Shown here piece by piece: positions 57,450-64,000 of a stretch of DNA of 64,000 nucleotides. The notes below the pieces were generated by a model. The model ran no database searches, was not told the DNA's origin, and saw only the letters and a list, made by a program, of their open reading frames with translations. Position 1 is the first letter of the stretch; every line of letters starts with the position of its first letter. Origin of the DNA: Streptomyces lydicus (GTDB taxonomy: Bacteria > Actinomycetota > Actinomycetes > Streptomycetales > Streptomycetaceae); NCBI RefSeq assembly GCF_000717345.1, contig NZ_JNZA01000001.1:186001-250000 (forward strand), given 5' to 3'. Made by a program: the position numbers and the translations under genes.

Positions 57450-58331
57450 TCAGCGGAGCACCACCGTGCGCCTGCCCTGGACGAACACCCGGCCCTCGCA
57501 GTGCCACCGGACGGCTCGGGCCAGGGCTGCCGATTCCGCGTCGCGGCCGATGGCGGCGAGGTCGTCGGGGGTGTGGCTGTGGTCGACGCTGATGACCTCC
57601 TGGGCGATGATCGGGCCTTCGTCGAGGTCGGCGGTGACGTAGTGGGCGGTCGCGCCGACGAGCTTGACGCCGCGCTCGTGGGCCTGGTGGTAGGGCTTGG
57701 CGCCCTTGAAGCTCGGCAGGAACGAGTGATGGATGTTGATCGTCCGGCCGGCCAGCCGGGTGCACAGGTCGTTGGAGAGGACCTGCATGTAGCGGGCCAG
57801 TACGACCAGGTCGACGGCGAACTCGTCGACGATCTGCAGGAGTTGGGCCTCTGCCTCGGGCTTGGTCGCGGAAGTGACCGGCACGTGGAAGAACGGGATG
57901 CCGTGCCAGCTGACGAGTGCCTCGTGGTCGGGGTGGTTGGAGACCACGGCGACCACGTCGAGGGGCAGGTCCCCGCTGCGGGTGCGGAAGAGCAGGTCGT
58001 TGAGGCAGTGGCCGTGGCGGGACACCATCACCAGCACGCGGCGCCGGGTGCCGGCCGGTTCGAGGTGCCACCGCATCGCGAACGGGGCGGCCACGGCGGC
58101 GAAGTTCCGGCGCAGCAGCTCGGTGCTGTTCTCGTTGCCGGAGGTGGCGAAGCGCACCCGCATGAAGAAGTGGCCGTCGCGACGGTCACCGAACTGATGG
58201 TTGTCGATGATGTCGCTGCCGTGTTCCAGGAGGAACCGCGAGACGGCGTGCACGATGCCGGGGGCCTCGGGTCAGTCGACGGTGAGCACGTGCTCGACGG
58301 TGGCCGTGGCGGAAGCTGCGAGATCAGTCAT
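57450..58331 (-). CDS. purU: formyltetrahydrofolate deformylase with an in-frame UGA at the conserved Cys
   Basis: PurU hydrolyses 10-formyl-THF to formate and THF. The catalytic formyltransferase-like domain is intact: NPHD-like VVSNHPDHEAL, INIHHSFLPSFKGAKPYHQA (catalytic His) and TADLDEGPIIAQ (Asp), total about 293 codons. The N-terminal ACT domain begins at ATG 58331 (MTDLAASATATVEHVLTVD), 4 bp after the soxG stop. It is interrupted by TGA at codon 20 (58274-58272) and resumes PEAPGIVHAVSRFLLEHG in the same frame. In PurU this position is the conserved Cys of the (T/S)CPD motif, so TGC or TGT has become TGA. Translation might restart at GTG 58253, giving an enzyme with a damaged ACT domain. 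Confidence 0.88.
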
Positions 58332-58335
58332 GGTG

Positions 58336-58974
58336 TCAGCACTCGATTACGTTGACGGGGCCGCGGTACTCGCTCATCGCATCGAGGAGCCAGCGCGCCA
58401 GGTAGTCGGCGAACGAGGACCGCGGGAACAGCCGGTACGTGGGCGTGTCGTCGACCTGCCAGAGCAGCACCGCGACGGGGCCCACCGTGGTCGACACGGC
58501 CCGGCCGGGTGCGAAGGACCGGGGATGCAGGTCCAGCGGGCAGCCCTTCTCCAGGACCTGCCGGGCGGCCGGGCCGCTCAGCTCCAGCGTGGTGCGGTTC
58601 GCCGAGACGTCCACGACCGAGCCCGGGTCGCCTCCGAGCGCCGCCCGCAACTCGGCGGTCACAGCAGTCGATTCGGCCTGGGACAGCACGAGCCACTCGT
58701 CGGGACCGAGCCAGGCGACCGTGTGCGGGCCGGATGTGGTGGTGCGGCCGCACTCGCGGGGGAGTGGCGTACGCAGGGTCTTCTCGATGCGGGCGGCCGC
58801 TTCGGAAGCGGGGGCGACGCGCAGGTTCACCATGGTGAGGAACGGCCACTCGGTCAGCGTGACGCCGCGGGCGCCGGTGACGGCGGCGGCGCGCATCCGC
58901 TCCGCCAGATGTGCCAGGGGGCTCCTGCGCAGTGCGACGGGACCTGCGCCCGCGTCGATCGTCGGCTCAGCCAT
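58336..58974 (-). CDS. soxG: sarcosine oxidase gamma subunit
   Basis: A 212-residue gamma subunit of heterotetrameric sarcosine oxidase, with the GcvT/YgfZ-like fold. Visible features: [67 protein letters not shown] and [11 protein letters not shown], then a C-terminal [19 protein letters not shown] 58974 overlaps the end of soxA by 8 bp, and AAGCGAG serves as ribosome binding site. The stop is 4 bp before purU. The subunit caps the alpha subunit and completes the enzyme. Confidence 0.92.
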   Translation of the reverse strand: MAEPTIDAGAGPVALRRSPLAHLAERMRAAAVTGARGVTLTEWPFLTMVNLRVAPASEAAARIEKTLRTPLPRECGRTTTSGPHTVAWLGPDEWLVLSQAESTAVTAELRAALGGDPGSVVDVSANRTTLELSGPAARQVLEKGCPLDLHPRSFAPGRAVSTTVGPVAVLLWQVDDTPTYRLFPRSSFADYLARWLLDAMSEYRGPVNVIEC

Positions 58975-61909
58975 CTCGCTTGGTCCCTTCGGGGTCGTAG
59001 AGGACGGGTTCGGTGACCTGCACGGGTACGAGGGCGTCGCCGACGGGGGCGAAGAGGGTGTCGCCGACGCGGTCCCGGCCGGCGGCGACCAGGGCGAGGG
59101 CGAACGGGCGGCCCAGCGCCTCGCTGTGGTAACTGGAGGTGACGTGGCCGAGCATCGGCACCGGTCCGGCCTCGGGGGTGAGGGGCACGTCCGGCGCGAT
59201 GAGCTGGGTGCCCTCGGGCAGCCGGGTCGTGCGGTCGCTGGGCAGCAGGCCGACCAGGTGCTTGCGGTCGGTACGGGAGGTGTCGGCGCGGGAGTAGGAC
59301 CGCTTTCCGACGAAGTCCTTCTGCTTGGAGACCACCCAGGACATGCCCGCGTCCTGCGGGGTGACGGTGCCGTCGGTGTCCTGACCGACGATGATGTAGC
59401 CCTTCTCGGCCCGCAGGACGTGCATGGTCTCGGTGCCGTACGGCGTGATGTCGTACGGGCGGCCGATCGCATCCACCTCCTCCCAGACCGCCAGGCCGTA
59501 CCACGCGGAGACGTTGATCTCGTAGGCGAGTTCGCCGGAGAAGGAGATCCGGCAGATGCGGGCCGGGACCCCGGAGGCCAGGGTGGTCTCGCGGAAGGCC
59601 ATGAACGGGAACGCTTCGGCGGACAGGTCGACGTCGGGCGCGAGCTGGGCGACGACCTCGCGGGAGCGGGGGCCGACGACGGCGATCGTCGTCCACTGCT
59701 CGGTCACCGACGTGCAGTGGACGTCGAGGTCGGGCCACTCGGTCTGCAGCCACTCCTCCAGCCAGTCCAGGACCCCGGCGGCGCCGCCGGTCGTGGTGGT
59801 CATGAAGTAGCGGTTGTCGTCGAGGCGCAGCGTCACGCCGTCGTCGAAGATCATGCCGTCGGGCTTGCACATGACGCCGTAGCGGGCCATGCCGGGCTTC
59901 AGCTTCTTGAAGGCGTTGGTGTAGATGCGGTTGAGGAACTCGCCGGCGTCCGCGCCCCAGATCTCGATCTTGCCGAGGGTGGAGGCGTCCATGAACGCCA
60001 CGCCGTCACGGGCCGCGCGGCACTCGCGGGCCACGGCCGTGTCCATGTCCTCACCGGGCAGCGGGTAGTACCGGGGGCGCTTCCACTGCCCGACATCCTC
60101 GAACTCCGCGCCGTGCGCGAGGTGCCAGCTGTGGAGAGACGTGGTCCGCTCCGGGTCGAACAGCTCGCCGCGCTCACGCCCGGCGAGGGCGGCGAAGGCC
60201 ACCGGCGTGTAGGGCGCGCGGTAGGCCGTGGTGCCGATCTCCCCGGGTGACGCGCCCGCGCCGAGGGCCTCGGCGATCACCCCGATCGCGTTGACGCCGG
60301 ACGTCTTGCCCTGGTCGTTGGCCGTGCCGAGCGAGGTGTAGCGCTTGACGTGCTCGACGCCGCGCATGCCGGCGCCGGTGGAGCGCCAGACGTCGGCGAC
60401 GGTGACATCGCGCTGCAGATCGACGAAGTGGGTGTCCCACGTACCGGGGTCGCCGTCCGCACCGCTGCCGGAGCCGTCGTCGGAGCCGTTGTGGGGGGCA
60501 GGCACCAGCCACAGTTCGCGCACCGGGCCCGCGCCGGCCCCGGGCCGCGCCGCGCCGGACGGCGGCGCGGGCACCGGGACCGGGAAGCCGGCGTCCGTCG
60601 CGGCGCGCGCACCGGCCACCGCCCCTTCGGCCAGACAGCCGTCGAGGTCGTACGTCCCGCGGCCCGCACCGACGACGTGCTGGTCCCGTACGGTGCCGTC
60701 GGGGACGAAGGCGACCAGGTCCTCGTCCCAGCGCAGCCGGCCCTGGCGCTGACTGTGCAGGTGCACGACCGGGCTCCAGCCGCCCGAGACGGCGAGCAGG
60801 TCGCAGTCGAACGACTGCGGGGCACCGGTGAGTTGACCGTTCTCGTCGAGCGCCTGGGCGGTGACGCCGGTGAGCCGGCCGTCGCCCGCGGTGTCGACCA
60901 CCGCGCTGCCCGTCAGTACCCGCACGCCGGTCGCCTCGGCGACCTCGGCGGCCCGGTGGGACAGTTCGGGGCGCGCGTCCACGACGGCGGCGATGTCGAT
61001 CCCGGCGGCGTGGAGGTCGGCGACCGTGTCGTAGGCGCTGTCGTTGGTCGTGCTGACCACGGCCCGCGAACCCGCAGCCACGCCGTAGCGGTTGAGGTAC
61101 GAGCGCACCGCCGCGGCGAGCATGACGCCGGGCCGGTCGTTGCCGGCGAAGACCAGCGGACGCTCGTGCGCGCCGGTCGCCAGGACCACCTGGCGGGCGC
61201 GGATGTGCCACAGCCGCTGGCGGGAGACGCCTTCGGACGGCGCGGGGGCCCCGGCTCCGAGGTGGTCGGTGCGCGCCTGAAGGGCCAGCACGTAGTTGTC
61301 GTCGTACGCACCGAACGCCGTGGTGCGCGGCAGGACGGTGACCTCGGGAGCGGCGTCGAGCGCCGCGCGGATGTCGGCGACCCAGGCGAGAGCGGGCTGC
61401 GCGCCGATCGTCTCGGTGCGTCCGGAGAGCAGCGCACCGCCGGGCTCGGGCTGGGCGTCGACGAGGATCACGCGGGCGCCGGAGTCGGCGGCAGCAGCGG
61501 CGGCCGCGAGCCCGGCCGGTCCCGCGCCGACGACCAGGACGTCGGTGTGGACGTACTTCTTGTCGTAGACGGCGGGATCGGGGGCCGGGTCGAGCCGGCC
61601 CATCCCGGACAAGGTCGTCGCGGCCAGCCCGTCGGACAGCTCGACAGCGGTGGCCGGCAGCATCCCTTCCGAGCACGGTCCGGCGATCTGGAGCAGTGCG
61701 TTGGGCTCCTCGACGCCGGCGGCGACGATGCCGCGCGGGCGGCCGCGGTAGAGGGACGGCGCGACCTCGGCGATGCCGTTGGCGAGCATCGCGGAGGCGA
61801 CGGTGTCACCGGGGTGGCCGGTCAGCTCGCGGCCGTCGACGGTGAAGCGCAGGGTGGTGGCGCGGTCGACGCGGCCGGCGTGCGGCAGCCGGTGGGTCTG
61901 GTCGGTCAT
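58967..61909 (-). CDS. soxA: sarcosine oxidase alpha subunit
   Basis: A 980-residue alpha subunit. Residues about 15-105 are the 2Fe-2S-ferredoxin-like N-terminal domain without iron ligands ([20 protein letters not shown]). Residues about 120-450 are the NAD-binding two-dinucleotide-fold part ([38 protein letters not shown]). Residues about 585-970 are the GcvT-like THF-binding domain ([40 protein letters not shown]). The enzyme oxidises sarcosine to glycine and transfers the methyl carbon to THF as 5,10-methylene-THF. A Gly/Ser/Asp-rich insertion lies near 475-490. ATG 61909 overlaps the soxD stop by 4 bp. Confidence 0.95.
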   Translation of the reverse strand: MTDQTHRLPHAGRVDRATTLRFTVDGRELTGHPGDTVASAMLANGIAEVAPSLYRGRPRGIVAAGVEEPNALLQIAGPCSEGMLPATAVELSDGLAATTLSGMGRLDPAPDPAVYDKKYVHTDVLVVGAGPAGLAAAAAAADSGARVILVDAQPEPGGALLSGRTETIGAQPALAWVADIRAALDAAPEVTVLPRTTAFGAYDDNYVLALQARTDHLGAGAPAPSEGVSRQRLWHIRARQVVLATGAHERPLVFAGNDRPGVMLAAAVRSYLNRYGVAAGSRAVVSTTNDSAYDTVADLHAAGIDIAAVVDARPELSHRAAEVAEATGVRVLTGSAVVDTAGDGRLTGVTAQALDENGQLTGAPQSFDCDLLAVSGGWSPVVHLHSQRQGRLRWDEDLVAFVPDGTVRDQHVVGAGRGTYDLDGCLAEGAVAGARAATDAGFPVPVPAPPSGAARPGAGAGPVRELWLVPAPHNGSDDGSGSGADGDPGTWDTHFVDLQRDVTVADVWRSTGAGMRGVEHVKRYTSLGTANDQGKTSGVNAIGVIAEALGAGASPGEIGTTAYRAPYTPVAFAALAGRERGELFDPERTTSLHSWHLAHGAEFEDVGQWKRPRYYPLPGEDMDTAVARECRAARDGVAFMDASTLGKIEIWGADAGEFLNRIYTNAFKKLKPGMARYGVMCKPDGMIFDDGVTLRLDDNRYFMTTTTGGAAGVLDWLEEWLQTEWPDLDVHCTSVTEQWTTIAVVGPRSREVVAQLAPDVDLSAEAFPFMAFRETTLASGVPARICRISFSGELAYEINVSAWYGLAVWEEVDAIGRPYDITPYGTETMHVLRAEKGYIIVGQDTDGTVTPQDAGMSWVVSKQKDFVGKRSYSRADTSRTDRKHLVGLLPSDRTTRLPEGTQLIAPDVPLTPEAGPVPMLGHVTSSYHSEALGRPFALALVAAGRDRVGDTLFAPVGDALVPVQVTEPVLYDPEGTKRDG

Positions 61910-62232
61910 CGGTTCCCTCCGGCCGCTTCGGCGGTCTGGTGGAGATCACGCAGGGTGGGGAGCTCGGGGCGGGGCTCGTCGAGCCGGTAGACGGCGAGGA
62001 CGTCGTAACTGACGGTGTCGCGCAGCACGTTGAACCAGCGGCGGCAGCCGAGGCTGTGCATCCATCGCTCGGCGAAGTGGCCCTTGGGGTTGTCGCGGTA
62101 GAAGACGTACTCGGCCCACTGCTCGTCGGTGAGGTCCGCGGGCGTCTCGGGGTACGGCACGTGGGCCTGTCCTCCGTAGTGGTACTCGGTCTCGTCACGC
62201 GGACCGCACCAGGGGCAGCTGATCAGCAGCAC
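61906..62232 (-). CDS. soxD: sarcosine oxidase delta subunit
   Basis: A 108-residue zinc-binding delta subunit. The zinc ligands match the known structure: Cys6 and Cys9 in SCPWCG, His59 and Cys63 in [16 protein letters not shown]. It has [20 protein letters not shown] in the middle and a slightly long C-terminus. It is encoded between soxB (23-bp gap) and soxA (4-bp overlap), the usual gene order B-D-A-G. It stabilises the alpha-subunit interface and has no catalytic role. Confidence 0.95.
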   Translation of the reverse strand: MLLISCPWCGPRDETEYHYGGQAHVPYPETPADLTDEQWAEYVFYRDNPKGHFAERWMHSLGCRRWFNVLRDTVSYDVLAVYRLDEPRPELPTLRDLHQTAEAAGGNR

Positions 62233-62255
62233 GGTGTCCTTCTCTCAACAGGCTT

Positions 62256-63476
62256 TCAGTGGGCCACGGCCGCGGCGCCGTGTTCGTCGACCAGTGCGCC
62301 CGTGGTGAAGCGCTCAAGGGCGAAGGGGGCGTTCAGCGGATGGGGTGCGCCGGTGGCGATGGTGTGCGCGAAGGTCAGGCCGGCGGCCGGGGTGGCCTTG
62401 AAGCCGCCGGTGCCCCAGCCGCAGTTGACGTAGAGGTTCTCGATCGGCGTGGTGCCGATGACGGGGGACGCGTCGGGCGTGACGTCGACGATGCCGCCCC
62501 AGGTGCGCAGCACGTGGGCGCGGGCGAAGACCGGGAAGAGCTCGACGGCGGCCGCCATCTGGTGCTCGATCACATGGAAGGAGCCGCGCTGGCCGTACCC
62601 GTTGTACGCGTCGACGCCCGCGCCCATCACCAGCTCGCCCTTGTGCGCCTGGGAGACGTAGACGTGCACGTGGTTGGACATCACCACGGTGGGGTGCACC
62701 GGCTCGTGCAGTTCGGAGACCAGCGCCTGGAGGGGGTGGGACTGCACCGGCAGCCGGAAGCCCGCGCGCTGTGCCAGCACGCTGCTGTGCCCGGCGGCCG
62801 CGAGGCCGACCCGGCCGGCGAGGATGCGGCCGCGGCTGGTCTCGACGCCGACGACCCGGTCACCGTCCTTGAGGAAGCCGGTGACCTCGCACCCCTGGAT
62901 CAGGTCGACGCCCATCTCGTCGGCCCGGCGGGCGAGCGCCCAGGCGACGTGGTCGTGCTTGGCGATGCCGGCCCGCGGTTGGTAGGTGCCGCCGAGGACC
63001 GGGTACCGGGTGTCGGCCGAGACGTTGAGGATCGGGCAGACCTTGGCGACCTCGTCCGGTTCGAGCCATTCGGCGTCGACACCGTTGAGGCGGTTGGCGT
63101 TGACCCGGCGTACGCCTTCGCGGACGTCCTGCAGGGTGTGCGCGAGGTTGAGCACGCCGCGCTGGCTGAACAGGAAGTCGTAATCCAGCTCCTCCGGCAG
63201 CTGTTCCCACAGCTTGAGCGCGTGCTCGTAGATCGCGGCGCTCTCGTCCCACAGGTAGTTGGAGCGGATGATCGTGGTGTTCCGCGCCATGTTGCCGCCG
63301 GCCAGCCAGCCCTTCTCCAGGACGGCGACATTGGTGATGCCGTGGTGCTTGGCGAGGTAGTAGGCGGTGGCCAGACCGTGACCGCCACCGCCGATGATGA
63401 CGACGTCGTACGAGGAGCGCGGCTCGGGGTTGCGCCAGAGCCAGTCGGGGTGCTCCGGGAGGGGCGTGGTGGTCAT
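62256..63476 (-). CDS. soxB: sarcosine oxidase beta subunit
   Basis: A 406-residue DAO-family flavoprotein where sarcosine is oxidised. It has the FAD motif [40 protein letters not shown], and [38 protein letters not shown] contains the His (174/176) in the region of the covalent FMN attachment of characterised beta subunits. The C-terminal [20 protein letters not shown] and [15 protein letters not shown] blocks are typical. ATG 63476 overlaps the glyA stop by 4 bp. Length equals the family norm (about 405). Confidence 0.95.
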   Translation of the reverse strand: MTTTPLPEHPDWLWRNPEPRSSYDVVIIGGGGHGLATAYYLAKHHGITNVAVLEKGWLAGGNMARNTTIIRSNYLWDESAAIYEHALKLWEQLPEELDYDFLFSQRGVLNLAHTLQDVREGVRRVNANRLNGVDAEWLEPDEVAKVCPILNVSADTRYPVLGGTYQPRAGIAKHDHVAWALARRADEMGVDLIQGCEVTGFLKDGDRVVGVETSRGRILAGRVGLAAAGHSSVLAQRAGFRLPVQSHPLQALVSELHEPVHPTVVMSNHVHVYVSQAHKGELVMGAGVDAYNGYGQRGSFHVIEHQMAAAVELFPVFARAHVLRTWGGIVDVTPDASPVIGTTPIENLYVNCGWGTGGFKATPAAGLTFAHTIATGAPHPLNAPFALERFTTGALVDEHGAAAVAH

Positions 63477-64000
63477 CCGGCGAATCCGTTCCGGTCGGCG
63501 TAGAGGGGGAACTTCTCGGCGAGCGTGGTGACGCGGCCGCGCAGCTCATCGGTGTGTGCGTCGGTGAGTTCCTCCCTGAGGGCGAGCGCGATGATGTCGG
63601 CGACCTCGCGGAACTCCCCGGCCCCGAAGCCCCGGGTGGCCAGGGCCGGGGTGCCGATCCGCAGCCCGGAGGAGATCATCGGCGGGCGCGGGTCGAACGG
63701 CACCGCGTTGCGGTTGACGGTGATGCCGATGCGGTGCAGCCGATCCTCGGCCTGCTGCCCGTCGAGAGCGGAGTTCCGCAGGTCGACGAGGACCAGGTGA
63801 ACTTCGGTGCCGCCCGTCAGCACCGTGATCCCGGCCTCGGCCACATCGTCGGCCAGCAACCGTCCGGCCAGGATCCGGGCGCCGTCGAGGGTGCGCTGCT
63901 GGCGCTCCTTGAACGCCTCGCCCGCCGCCACCTTGAAGGCCACCGCCTTCGCCGCGATGACGTGCTCCAGCGGACCGCCCTGCTGACCGGGGAAGACCGC
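63473..64000 (-). CDS. glyA: serine hydroxymethyltransferase, 5' end outside window
   Basis: The C-terminal about 175 codons of SHMT; the frame is open to the right edge. It reads [20 protein letters not shown] at the edge and continues [52 protein letters not shown] and [10 protein letters not shown]. These are the conserved C-terminal PLP-enzyme blocks, including the Arg that binds the substrate carboxylate ([10 protein letters not shown]). The PLP lysine lies outside the window. As the first visible gene of the sox operon it would convert the glycine and methylene-THF made from sarcosine into serine. Stop overlaps soxB by 4 bp. Confidence 0.95.
   Translation of the reverse strand, partial: AVFPGQQGGPLEHVIAAKAVAFKVAAGEAFKERQQRTLDGARILAGRLLADDVAEAGITVLTGGTEVHLVLVDLRNSALDGQQAEDRLHRIGITVNRNAVPFDPRPPMISSGLRIGTPALATRGFGAGEFREVADIIALALREELTDAHTDELRGRVTTLAEKFPLYADRNGFAG

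Noticed and set aside
58223..58236. SECIS element for selenocysteine in purU
   Set aside because: The hairpin has only a 5-bp stem and lies about 35 nt beyond the UGA; a bacterial SECIS starts almost immediately after the codon.
1..64000. Mobile element, prophage, CRISPR array, tRNA or rRNA
   Set aside because: No transposase, integrase, phage structural gene, spaced repeat array or cloverleaf was seen on either strand.

Overview
The window is very GC-rich (about 70%), with GTG starts, compact ATGA-overlapping operons, rare in-frame TTA (bldA-type) codons, an LAxTG sortase substrate, a SARP regulator, ECF41 sigma, PucR, and many MarR/HxlR/MerR/LysR/XRE regulators beside oxidoreductases and transporters. 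This is typical of Streptomyces or a close relative, and the mix of small regulated cassettes and broken genes suggests a chromosome arm or other accessory region. I see no rRNA, tRNA, CRISPR array, insertion sequence or prophage module.

Layout. 0-9 kb: a DtxR-type repressor (cut by the left edge) coupled to an ABC half-transporter, a secreted TAP-like hydrolase, a Tat-exported DUF4185 protein, a LysE exporter, a membrane-anchored HTH protein, a DUF4232 lipoprotein and a tiny membrane protein. 9-16 kb: a broken FAD oxidase, a glycosyltransferase with a GntR regulator and a perfect palindromic operator, a barstar-domain protein, an L,D-transpeptidase lipoprotein, and an ECF41 sigma divergent from a small membrane protein. 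16-20 kb: an Lnt-like acyltransferase and a NarL-type two-component system. 20-26 kb: a self-contained SARP module (SDR, SARP, flavin monooxygenase) in which two promoters carry identical 11-bp-phased direct repeats, followed by an inositol-phosphatase-like gene. 26-32 kb: panD, remnants of a racemase and a dipeptidase, a PucR regulator, and two related secreted proteins (one LAxTG-anchored, one with a TTA codon).

32-36 kb: a three-gene operon (M20 deacylase, GNAT, N-acylamino-acid racemase) that matches the known N-succinyl pathway for irreversible D- to L-amino acid conversion. 36-52 kb: a run of regulator/enzyme and regulator/transporter pairs: a TetX-like monooxygenase, alpha/beta hydrolases with AraC and MerR regulators, SRPBCC/HxlR, XRE-cupin/EamA, HxlR/MFS, LysR/SDR, a DHA2 MFS transporter, and a MarR divergent from a frameshifted hemerythrin-like gene. 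52-57 kb: an EF-hand protein, a large polytopic M48-type protease with a small partner, and an SDR. 57-64 kb: the heterotetrameric sarcosine oxidase operon glyA-soxB-soxD-soxA-soxG-purU on the minus strand. It demethylates sarcosine to glycine and feeds one-carbon units through folate, SHMT and formyl-THF deformylase. glyA runs off the right edge.

The most unusual signals are an in-frame UGA replacing the conserved N-terminal cysteine of PurU, the autoregulatory SARP repeat module, the altered primary metal site in the DtxR homologue, an oxidase/SDR chimeric pseudogene, and several single-base frameshifts that may be real decay or assembly errors. All homology statements come from reading the sequences; no search was run.
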